This document shows positions 1-5,705 of a stretch of 8,461 nucleotides of DNA, piece after piece. Position 1 is the first letter of the stretch. Every line of letters starts with the position of its first letter. Below the pieces are notes generated by a model. The model did not search any database. It was not told the DNA's origin and saw nothing but the letters and a program-made list of their open reading frames with translations. This DNA comes from CAZTTH01 sp964615975 (lineage in GTDB: Bacteria > Verrucomicrobiota > Lentisphaeria > JABSQK01 > JAJFLO01). The position numbers and the translations under genes were made by a program. The stretch lies in NCBI GenBank assembly GCA_964615975.1, contig CAZTTH010000088.1, positions 1 through 8,461 of the forward strand, in the 5' to 3' direction.

Positions 1-201
1 AGGGGGATTATCAAAATTGGGAAGTCTTCCATCTGATTACAGAACAGAATTTTTCCGCTAATTGAAAATCTGGCATTGATGAATTATTCATTCTGTATAG
101 TGGAATGGAACGATTTGAATCTGTGATTGGTTGTGATTTTAGATTGACTCAATGCCTTGCTATCATAACGCTAATTATGAGGAAAATTGTAGGAGAATGG
201 G
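1..201. other. AT-rich leader upstream of the membrane-protein gene
   Basis: No coding signal is seen here. The last bases carry a clear Shine-Dalgarno sequence (AGGAG, 191-195) for the gene starting at 202. Upstream AT-rich hexamers such as TTGACT and TATCAT are too close together (11 bases) to form a standard sigma-70 pair, so no promoter is called. The first 14 bases (AGGGGGATTATCAA) match 12 of 14 positions of the G-tract sequence at 2277-2290. Confidence 0.5.
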
Positions 202-1347
202 GTGAAAAACGATACAGAGATTAAGCAAGATTCAAAAACAAAACTTAATATTCTACAAAAAATATTTAAGAATCTATCGTTTTTCTTGATTATGCTTGTG
301 ATGGCGCCAATAGTTTTTATTGTACCGTTTATCTTGGGGGGTATATGGCAATTAATCATTTATGCGGTTTCAGTAATCGCTTTGGTAATCGTTGTTTTCA
401 GTATTCCAATAGCGATTCTTCTGTTTGTAAAAAATGAATGGGGAAAGAATAAATTGCGGGGTACTGTTTTTCTTGTACTCATTACATTGGCTTTAAGTAT
501 AATTATGGCCAATCAACACGAGTTATGGTTTTTCCAAGAGATATCGTTTTTACTTCCTGAATCAACTTTATATCTTTTTCAATCACTAATAATTTTTGCT
601 GTTTCCATTTTATACTTGGGAATAATAATTGGAGTTTCTTATTCTCTGGGAGATTTTACACTAAAATATATCACGGTTTCTTACACGGATGATTACGAGG
701 GGAAAAGTCCTTCTATTAAGATTATAACACAGATAAGTGTAACACTTTTAGGGTTGGTCATTATAGCGGCGTTAGTTTTAGTTATTATAACTGCGGAAGC
801 ATGGTTAAGTTTGTGGACATATGTGCTGATCGGTGTGGTTATCCTATATATTCTTTTCAAGATTTCTAATTATTTATGCAGAAATCAAGATGATATAATG
901 ATGAAGTTTTGGGACGTGCTACTAATAAATGATATCACTCCACCAATCATTAAACAGGTTCATCAATATGGAAAAGTATTCACAGAAAATTCTTTGATAA
1001 ATTTAAGATCAAAATTGAAAAACTTTAAAAAAAGACTTAATGCGTCAATCGTTAATTGTATCGTTTTAATCATACTTGTAATTTTTCCTCCATGGATTGG
1101 AACAGTTAGGAGGTTTTATGATGGAAAAATCTTAAGCGAAAAGGATGCCGGATATCATCTAATATTTATGCCACCACATATAAAACGAGTTGATGGTTAT
1201 ATGCTTACATCACGAATAGATGGATTGCGTTGGATAGTACCAATTATAGCTTGGGAGTTAATACATGTAATCATTTGGGCATCGTCTCATGGGAAATTGG
1301 ATACCACAATTAAATCAGTGGATGCAAAAAAAGATGATAAGGAATAA
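202..1347 (+). CDS. Multispanning membrane protein of unknown function, 381 aa
   Basis: I do not recognise this family. The protein starts at GTG 202, chosen because AGGAG lies 6 bases upstream; the ATG at 197 is out of frame. After a short charged N-terminus it shows about eight hydrophobic segments, roughly residues 24-46, 48-76, 86-103, 123-147, 177-197, 203-220, 280-299 and 342-361. A hydrophilic loop (about 221-279, rich in Lys and Asn) and a second soluble stretch (300-341) separate the last segments, and the tail is charged (KSVDAKKDDKE). No signal peptide, nucleotide-binding motif or enzyme motif is visible. An inner-membrane location is inferred from hydrophobicity. The gene is clearly more AT-rich than its neighbours, which suggests recent transfer. 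It stands alone on the plus strand, converging on the replication operon, and could be element cargo or a host gene. Confidence 0.8.
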   Translation: MKNDTEIKQDSKTKLNILQKIFKNLSFFLIMLVMAPIVFIVPFILGGIWQLIIYAVSVIALVIVVFSIPIAILLFVKNEWGKNKLRGTVFLVLITLALSIIMANQHELWFFQEISFLLPESTLYLFQSLIIFAVSILYLGIIIGVSYSLGDFTLKYITVSYTDDYEGKSPSIKIITQISVTLLGLVIIAALVLVIITAEAWLSLWTYVLIGVVILYILFKISNYLCRNQDDIMMKFWDVLLINDITPPIIKQVHQYGKVFTENSLINLRSKLKNFKKRLNASIVNCIVLIILVIFPPWIGTVRRFYDGKILSEKDAGYHLIFMPPHIKRVDGYMLTSRIDGLRWIVPIIAWELIHVIIWASSHGKLDTTIKSVDAKKDDKE

Positions 1348-1449
1348 ATGAGTATTAGTTTATGATTTATGTAATATTATTCATTCTCAATTAATAAGAT
1401 TTATTTTTTTTACTATGAGATTGTTGTAATAGAAATTCAGGAAAATCCT
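1348..1449. other. AT-rich gap with T-tract
   Basis: Short gap between two plus-strand genes. A run of T (about 1401-1411) follows a very weak TTATT/AATAA stem (1377-1381 and 1393-1397), which is too weak to call a terminator. The end holds the AGGA ribosome-binding site (1439-1442) of the next gene. Confidence 0.35.
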
Positions 1450-1737
1450 ATGAAATCCATTCGAGAGGCGTTACACAAAGGTTCATACCCGGGCAAGCGT
1501 CAGTTGGAACAAAAAGCGAATCAGATTTGGCTTGAATCATGGGGGATAAAGACTTGGCGGATATTCAAGACCCGGAATCAATGTGCGGAACTGCTCTGGC
1601 TGGCGTGCAATCGGCTTTCTCCCGATAATCCGCATAAAGCCTATCGGGCGTTGGAAGAAGCGTTGCGGCGTAACATCGATAACGGGGTTAAAATCGATTT
1701 GAGATTGGCCAAGTATGTGGGCGATAAGGCGGGTTAG
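1450..1737 (+). CDS. Small basic hypothetical protein, 95 aa
   Basis: I do not recognise this protein. The start is ATG 1450 with AGGA 7 bases upstream (1439-1442), inside the small palindrome AGGAAAATCCT. The product is basic and Trp-rich in its first half (IWLESWGIKTWRIFK, about residues 26-40). It looks largely helical, with an Ala/Leu/Arg-rich segment around residues 62-75. No transmembrane segment, signal peptide or metal-binding motif is seen. Its base composition is visibly more GC-rich than the membrane-protein gene upstream, so the two may have different origins even though they are only 102 bases apart on the same strand. The good ribosome-binding site, the length and the composition favour a real gene. 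A host gene flanking the element, or a small regulatory or cargo protein of the element, are both possible. Confidence 0.65.
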   Translation: MKSIREALHKGSYPGKRQLEQKANQIWLESWGIKTWRIFKTRNQCAELLWLACNRLSPDNPHKAYRALEEALRRNIDNGVKIDLRLAKYVGDKAG

Positions 1738-1932
1738 TTTCGGCTTGGTTGAAGGAATGGCGCCATGTGTGTGTGATAGCTAAAGGCTTGTTCCTTTGAT
1801 TGAGGGAATCGCCGGTAGGAATGGTGTTTTGTTGTTTGAAGTTTTCGAGGTGGTATTGGGGTTACCATTTCTTAATTCCAATCGCTTAATGGCAGGTAGT
1901 TGAGTATCGGTGGTAATCCCATATCCCATGTC

Positions 1933-1956
1933 AATTAGAACCGATTAGTTCTAATT
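1933..1956. repeat. Perfect 9-bp inverted repeat
   Basis: AATTAGAAC (1933-1941) and GTTCTAATT (1948-1956) are exact complements around a 6-base loop. No T-tract follows on either strand, so this is more likely a protein-binding site or RNA hairpin than an intrinsic terminator. It lies in the gene-free region. Confidence 0.6.
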
Positions 1957-2269
1957 TCTAGTGTCGTATTGATCTACCCCCCCCATAGGGATCTGTTGTG
2001 GTATCCTATACTCCCCCACGCGGGCATTGATGCTCGCAATTAGTGATTTCATGCCGATTTTTCATTATTTGTAATGCCATGTACTCATGTTTCCATATAC
2101 AAGAGATTCTCGTCACGCGATATCGTATGGGCATACTCACACGTGGGGACGCAACACAATACAACCATCAGCAAATCCTGTCAGATTCCGTATGGATAAT
2201 GGCGGATACAAAGAAAAAGCCAATGTCCACCGGTAATCGATTGTTCCCCACCCCCTATGGACAAGAGCC

Positions 2270-2287
2270 ATACCCCAGGGGGGGTAT
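2270..2287. repeat. ATACCCC/GGGGTAT hairpin with G7 tract
   Basis: ATACCCC (2270-2276) and GGGGTAT (2281-2287) form a perfect 7-bp stem around AGGG. The right half, CAGGGGGGGTAT (2276-2287), recurs exactly at 8361-8372 in the gene-free DNA beyond the att site. Confidence 0.6.
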
Positions 2288-2324
2288 CAATAAGTCGATA
2301 CAGGATTTTTGATTTCAATAAGCC

Positions 2325-2585
2325 TCAATGCCGGTAAACACATCCCTTGTGATAGCCGCCAGTTTGATAACAACGATCAAGCCATTGGTCAATGGATTCG
2401 TTGGGTTCCCGGGGTAGGATCGGGGGAACGCAAGAGGGATCGGGTTTGCATGGGGCTTCATATTCAGGAATCGTATTAGGGGGATCAATGATTTCAGGTT
2501 TGGAATCATGATTAGTTGATGAAGCAATTGCCACTCTTAACTCTGCTTCGAAATCCCTGAATCTTAATTTTTGCAGATCAAGCAT
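2325..2585 (-). CDS. Hypothetical small protein downstream of the helicase, 86 aa
   Basis: I do not recognise this protein. It reads on the same strand as the replication operon and begins about 100 bases after the helicase stop, just past the inverted iteron-like repeats. The first half is charged and probably helical (LRFRDFEAELRVAIA); the middle is Pro-rich; the C-terminus (ESIDQWLDRCYQTGGYHKGC) has a protein-like composition with Cys, Tyr and His. ATG 2585 has no clear Shine-Dalgarno sequence, and part of the iteron array lies directly upstream, so the true start is uncertain; a start further inside is possible. It could be a replication accessory protein, a small cargo protein or a decayed gene. 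The case for a real gene rests on strand, position and composition only. Confidence 0.45.
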   Translation of the reverse strand: MLDLQKLRFRDFEAELRVAIASSTNHDSKPEIIDPPNTIPEYEAPCKPDPSCVPPILPREPNESIDQWLDRCYQTGGYHKGCVYRH

Positions 2586-2594
2586 GGTTGGTCA

Positions 2595-2697
2595 TGGACA
2601 GGGTGGACGGGGTTGTAATACTCGCCATAACAAACCTAATTATTATAATAAATTAGGTTTCCTTATATAGATAGAAATACCCTGTCTACCCTGTCCA
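2595..2697. other. Candidate replication origin: inverted pairs of 9-bp iterons around an AT-rich palindrome
   Basis: On the plus strand two tandem 9-mers, TGGACAGGG (2595-2603) and TGGACGGGG (2604-2612), face an inverted pair whose minus-strand reading is TGGACAGGG (plus 2689-2697) and TAGACAGGG (2680-2688). Arms match at 16 of 18 positions. Between them lies AT-rich DNA with a strong palindrome (2632-2660). The right-hand pair overlaps the last codons and stop of the helicase gene. P4-type alpha primase-helicases are known to bind short iterons at their own origin, so repeats plus an easily melted centre next to such a gene suggest an origin. Function is inferred; a terminator or operator is the alternative. 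Confidence 0.55.
2632..2660 (-). terminator. AT-rich hairpin downstream of helicase gene (possible terminator or unwinding element)
   Basis: AAACCTAATT (2632-2641) pairs perfectly with AATTAGGTTT (2651-2660); the centre TTATTATAATAA (2640-2651) is itself a perfect palindrome. It lies just after the helicase stop on the minus strand. No strong T-tract follows (GTTATGG on the minus strand), so termination is uncertain. It may instead be the melting region of the candidate origin. Confidence 0.45.
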
Positions 2698-4242
2698 GTC
2701 GGATGATTCCTTCAGTTTTAGAGATGAGTAAACCATGGGTTTTTTGCCCATAATGGTTTTACGACCTTTATGGATTTTGAAACATCTTTCAACGGCTTTG
2801 GCAAAATTTAATTCCCCGCAAGGATAATATCCGTTGTTCTTTGTCCATTCGCGATATCTATTGTACAAAACTTGAGTTCCGATGTAATCGTTATCCGAAC
2901 CGATTTCACAATGTTCATCAAGAAATAAAGCTTCATGGTCACAGCATTTTCGATGTGAATCCTTTGTGGCAATTCCTTCAGAATGTTCGGGAAAACGGCG
3001 ATCTGATTGTAGTTGTGCCAATCCAAGTAAAGCCCAGAGGAAAATCCCGGGCAGTTCGCTTTCTGCTAATTCTTTCCTTAAGTCTGGGTTTTCCTTATCA
3101 GTGTGCCGGATTCGTTGATTAAATGGGATGATACGCAATCTATCCCACATAGCGTTTGATTTATCAGTAAATCGGGGAAGGGAATTGGTCGCAAAAATAC
3201 AACGGGCGATGGCATTTGCTTTCCCTGTGTTCCGTCCTTTTTGTTCTGTAGGAATAGGATTCCCATCACAGACATCCTTTAACATGCCTTCAACCTGAGA
3301 GATGGAACCATGCTCATTTTCTGTTGGCAAATCCCCTACGATATTTAATAAATTACACGTAAGCTCCCAGGTCTTGAATTTGTTAGAAAATTGACTCAAA
3401 GGAAGGCAACACACATTGTTAGTTCCAACCAACCTTTCCAGTACATGAAGAAATGTCGATTTGCCTGTACCACCGTCACCAAATAAAAAGAAAACGACAT
3501 TGAATCTGGTTTCAGGGATCAATGATAGTCCACAAAGCTTTTGTAGCATCAAGCGATCATCTGGATTCGGTTGAACATCATTTAAGTACTGCAACCATTT
3601 CGGACATTGCGCTTCGATATCAAAATTATAATCGACCGCAAAGGTACTGAATAATGTGGGAGTATGAGTAAGAATGCATTGCTCCTTATCGATGCTCTCA
3701 CCCCGAATAAAACGAGACATATTTAGTAGGTTGACAATCTGATTTTTCATAATCAGCCAACCATTCGCTGGATCGTAAACCTTATTTAACCAACAAGGAA
3801 ATGGTGCAGTTGATGGAATATGACCAAGATCACTGGCAGCTAATTGTGCCAGTACGTTTTTTTGGCAATGAATGGTGGCATTTTTGGGATGGCAATGGCG
3901 TAAAAAAGCCATGATTGGATTGGCGATATCATCAATACCAATATGTTCATAGAACCTTCCATTGAACTGATGCCATCTCCCATGATATTGTTTAAGAAGG
4001 AAATTCCTCTCATTATCCTTGAATTTATAGGCAATTTCATTGCTGATTTGAGTAATTTCAATGTTCGGTCTTCCCCCCTTGATCCCGTTTCCTGGGCTGG
4101 TTAAAGACCTTTGATCTTTACCGTTTATGGGCGCTAAATTTTTCGCCATTTGTTGCAATAATGCGGGAATTGAACTGTCATCTACTAAATGATCATCCAA
4201 TCCCCGCTTAGCGGGCAAGTTATTATTGGATGTAGTAGACAT
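2686..4242 (-). CDS. D5/P4-alpha-type SF3 replicative helicase (primase-associated), 518 aa
   Basis: This is probably the replicative helicase of the element, an ATP-driven hexameric SF3 enzyme. An N-terminal D5_N-like region (about residues 65-240; WHQFNGRFYEHI near 90) leads into the ATPase. Walker A is GDGGTGKST (255-263), a Walker B-like strand is LLNIVGDLP (298-306), sensor 1 is FATNSLPRF with N353, and the arginine motif is WDRLRIIPF (366-374). The C-terminal 80 residues resemble the winged-helix tail of D5 proteins. ATG 4242 is chosen because GGAG lies 9 bases upstream and the open frame further upstream reads through the TOPRIM gene. It overlaps that gene by 20 bases, suggesting translational coupling. 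Residues 8-22 (NLPAKRGLDDHLVDD) resemble the end of a DUF3854/TOPRIM domain rather than a helicase N-terminus, so the gene looks like the second half of a once-fused primase-helicase. The stop lies inside an iteron-like repeat. Confidence 0.9.
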   Translation of the reverse strand: MSTTSNNNLPAKRGLDDHLVDDSSIPALLQQMAKNLAPINGKDQRSLTSPGNGIKGGRPNIEITQISNEIAYKFKDNERNFLLKQYHGRWHQFNGRFYEHIGIDDIANPIMAFLRHCHPKNATIHCQKNVLAQLAASDLGHIPSTAPFPCWLNKVYDPANGWLIMKNQIVNLLNMSRFIRGESIDKEQCILTHTPTLFSTFAVDYNFDIEAQCPKWLQYLNDVQPNPDDRLMLQKLCGLSLIPETRFNVVFFLFGDGGTGKSTFLHVLERLVGTNNVCCLPLSQFSNKFKTWELTCNLLNIVGDLPTENEHGSISQVEGMLKDVCDGNPIPTEQKGRNTGKANAIARCIFATNSLPRFTDKSNAMWDRLRIIPFNQRIRHTDKENPDLRKELAESELPGIFLWALLGLAQLQSDRRFPEHSEGIATKDSHRKCCDHEALFLDEHCEIGSDNDYIGTQVLYNRYREWTKNNGYYPCGELNFAKAVERCFKIHKGRKTIMGKKPMVYSSLKLKESSDWTG

Positions 4243-4855
4243 AAAGTGTTGCTCCAAATCTTGATAGGGATTGACATTGCCTGCGTAATGAATCATGAAA
4301 ATCTGGATTGTTCTTAGCGTCATTATCATAAATGGCAATCCAAACTTTATGGCTTAGGTATAGCTGGAGTTCAGGAAGTAACTCATTCGTTTTGGGAATA
4401 TTCCATCCCCAATTTCCTGTAAGACCAATAACCGGCATTCCTTCCAATGTGGCTTTCACAGCTTTCTTTTCCCCCTCGGTAAATACCACAGGGAGAGATT
4501 CTATACTGGTTAACAGTTGGTGGACATCTTTTGATATAAATGCATGTTGTCCAGCTTTCCTTTTGGACAGATACTTTGCTGGTTTTCCTGTTTTGTTTTT
4601 GGCAGGAACGCGAAGCTTGATTCTCACATAATCCTGGCCGTCAGGGCAAAGCATGGGATTATTGGTGATGGGATCAAAGAACGGGATTAAATACCCTTCA
4701 CACGGGCTGCCGTTGATATCCTTGGGATAAAATCCCAGAATCGAAGGCAATTCTTTGGCGGTGATTGGTCGCCAGCCTTGTTTTACTGCCCAGTCGTGAG
4801 AGATTCCGGACTTGGCCAGGTCGTCGATCATGAATTGGATAAGGGGATCGTTCAT
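4223..4855 (-). CDS. DUF3854/TOPRIM primase-like protein, 210 aa
   Basis: A DUF3854-type TOPRIM domain, found in primases of plasmids and integrated elements, where it probably supports primer synthesis at the origin. The N-terminus (LAKSGISHDWAVKQGWRPI, ILGFYPKD, GYLIPFFDP, DYVRIKLRVP, KYLSKRKAG) follows the family pattern. The TOPRIM core shows the conserved Glu in TEGEKK (E127), the following GLTGNWGW (144-151), and the acidic pair D177/D179 in YDNDAKNNP. ATG 4855 is preceded by a near-perfect AAGGAGGT and overlaps the upstream stop as ATGA. The protein ends abruptly after the strand ATLYVYYIQ at two stop codons. Family members usually continue into a K-G-x-D-D motif, which here is encoded in the neighbouring frame at the start of the helicase gene. 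Catalytic residues are intact, but the domain is incomplete unless the two products associate or the frame is shifted. Confidence 0.85.
   Translation of the reverse strand: MNDPLIQFMIDDLAKSGISHDWAVKQGWRPITAKELPSILGFYPKDINGSPCEGYLIPFFDPITNNPMLCPDGQDYVRIKLRVPAKNKTGKPAKYLSKRKAGQHAFISKDVHQLLTSIESLPVVFTEGEKKAVKATLEGMPVIGLTGNWGWNIPKTNELLPELQLYLSHKVWIAIYDNDAKNNPDFHDSLRRQCQSLSRFGATLYVYYIQ
4243..4262 (-). promoter_or_regulatory. Internal ribosome-binding site deciding the helicase start
   Basis: GGAG (4251-4254 on the minus strand) lies 9 bases before ATG 4242, within the last codons of the TOPRIM gene. This supports separate initiation of the helicase rather than obligatory frameshifting. Confidence 0.6.
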
Positions 4856-5193
4856 AATTTGACCTCCTTTTTAAAATCATGATAGCCCGGGGGGCTTTCT
4901 GGATCGGAACATTGAATGCAAGGAACATTACCAGTAATGGTGCTTCCATTTTCGTTATCACTCCCGCCAAGATTCGAATTCGTAACGGGAATTCCGCAAT
5001 ACTTGCATTTGGGAATCAGGGTACCGGTTCTTTGTCCGATCATGAATAAATCATTCGGCAGGAGGTTGTGTTGAGATGATGTTGAGGTATATTTAGTTGT
5101 CTTGTTATATGGTATCGTTTTGATACTATTTTTTGCCATTGTTATGGGGGTGGCGCCAACCATCCCCAATGGCATTCCTTCATGGTTTTTCAT
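4852..5193 (-). CDS. Small zinc-ribbon protein of the replication operon, 113 aa
   Basis: A small protein with two CxxC pairs, CKYC (63-66) and CIQC (92-95), spaced as in a zinc ribbon. The N-terminal 60 residues are low in complexity, rich in Thr, Ser, Asn and Lys, and likely flexible. The gene begins one base after the HTH stop and ends in an ATGA overlap with the TOPRIM gene, so it belongs to the operon. ATG 5193 is preferred to the TTG at 5214 because GGAGG lies 10 bases upstream of it and because it avoids overlap. Many primases carry an N-terminal zinc ribbon that contacts template DNA. With TOPRIM and helicase encoded next, this may be the zinc module of the same machine as a separate subunit; that is inference. 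A general DNA-binding zinc-finger protein is the alternative. Confidence 0.7.
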   Translation of the reverse strand: MKNHEGMPLGMVGATPITMAKNSIKTIPYNKTTKYTSTSSQHNLLPNDLFMIGQRTGTLIPKCKYCGIPVTNSNLGGSDNENGSTITGNVPCIQCSDPESPPGYHDFKKEVKL

Positions 5194-5194
5194 T

Positions 5195-5512
5195 TTATGC
5201 CATCCTCCGAGCAATAGATTTCTTGTTGCGCTTGATGAACTTCTTCAGATCGTCAATGTCGAAAAAAACTCGCTTTCCTAATCTGACCACTTGCAGTTCG
5301 CCAGAGCGCATGTAGCGAAAAATGGACATTCTTGAGACTGGCAACCAATTGGTCATACATTCCTTGACATCAATTAGCTTTTTTTCGGACTTATCTGCTG
5401 TCTGTTGATTGGCTGCAAAATCCTTGATTAACATCTCGGGCGTGTAAGTTTGATCACTCGCAAGGATTCGAGAAATCAATTCTGAGGTTGTTGAGGTTGT
5501 GGATGGATTCAT
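5195..5512 (-). CDS. Excisionase/AlpA-family HTH DNA-binding protein, 105 aa
   Basis: The C-terminal half (about residues 47-95) is a MerR/Xis-like winged helix-turn-helix: VKECMTNWLPVSRMSIFRY gives the two helices, SGELQVVRLGKRVFF the wing, and DIDDLKKFI the last helix, closely matching the excisionase-family (HTH_17) pattern. The tail KRNKKSIARR is strongly basic. The first 45 residues are polar (Ser/Thr-rich) and look unstructured. ATG 5512 has an AAAGGA-type site about 10 bases upstream. It leads the replication operon and is separated from the integrase operon by a hairpin. In P4-like elements the AlpA/Vis protein of this type acts both as excisionase and as promoter regulator, so a dual role is plausible. 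The paired TGATTAA/TAATCACTG sites upstream of both operons are candidate targets. Confidence 0.85.
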   Translation of the reverse strand: MNPSTTSTTSELISRILASDQTYTPEMLIKDFAANQQTADKSEKKLIDVKECMTNWLPVSRMSIFRYMRSGELQVVRLGKRVFFDIDDLKKFIKRNKKSIARRMA

Positions 5513-5600
5513 TTTTTATGTGTCCTTTGACTATGGTTGATTGTTGTGGTGACAACCTCCCTGCCTGCTGGTAATCCCATAAAAGCAAAAAGGCCATCAA

Positions 5601-5620
5601 TGATTAACTGATAATCACTG
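5601..5620 (-). promoter_or_regulatory. Candidate operator upstream of the HTH-replication operon
   Basis: TGATTA and TAATCA form a 6-bp inverted repeat (5601-5606, 5612-5617). TGATTAA (5601-5607) and TAATCACTG (5612-5620) both recur upstream of the integrase (8094-8100 and 8114-8122). Shared sites before both operons suggest one DNA-binding protein, possibly the HTH protein, acting at both. Confidence 0.45.
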
Positions 5621-5636
5621 ACAGCCCAAAAAATAT

Positions 5637-5642
5637 ATTGTA
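5637..5642 (-). promoter_or_regulatory. Possible -10 (TACAAT) for the HTH-replication operon
   Basis: The minus strand reads GGATACAATATATT here, with no good -35 box at 16-18 bases. The candidate operator lies just downstream of it, as it does at the integrase promoter. Weak call. Confidence 0.3.
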
Positions 5643-5680
5643 TCCAAAGTGTTTACTACTAAATTGTTATGGAGAATAAG

Positions 5681-5705
5681 ACCGAACAATTCAGGATTGT
5701 TCGGT
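5681..5705. terminator. Perfect 10-bp hairpin ending the integrase operon
   Basis: ACCGAACAAT (5681-5690) and ATTGTTCGGT (5696-5705) are exact complements with a 5-base loop. The stop codon of the 347-aa gene (5691-5693) lies in the loop, so its last codons form one arm. On the minus strand the stem is followed by CTTATTCT, a modest U-rich tail. The stem separates the integrase operon from the HTH operon. Confidence 0.65.

Larger units (their letters stand above)
1738..2324. other. ~590-bp intergenic region rich in inverted repeats and G/C tracts, no convincing gene
   Basis: No good gene is seen. A plus-strand open frame (2043-2312) lacks a ribosome-binding site and runs through the repeats. 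The stretch holds a 10-bp palindrome ATGGCGCCAT (1757-1766), a perfect 9-bp inverted repeat (1933-1956), a C8 tract (1977-1984), the palindrome CGATATCG (2118-2125), GTATG-GG-CATAC (2125-2136) and an ATACCCC/GGGGTAT hairpin with G7 (2270-2287). ATTGAT-CT-ACCCC near 1968 recurs inverted as ATTGAT-ACCCC (complement of about 2277-2291), so related sequences bracket the central 300 bases. It sits where the two plus-strand genes and the minus-strand operon converge. A non-coding RNA, an element boundary or replication sites are all possible; none can be proved here. Confidence 0.45.

Noticed and set aside
2043..2312. Plus-strand open frame of 89 codons in the gene-free region
   Set aside because: No ribosome-binding site, unusual composition, and it runs through the ATACCCC/GGGGTAT inverted repeat and G7 tract; more likely chance.
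2315..2527. Minus-strand 70-codon frame overlapping the small ORF downstream of the helicase
   Set aside because: It is a shadow of the 2325-2585 frame, which has the more protein-like composition.
4243..4338. Extending the helicase upstream to the ATG at 4338
   Set aside because: The added 32 residues overlap the TOPRIM coding sequence and lack a helicase-like pattern; GGAG before ATG 4242 supports the shorter form.
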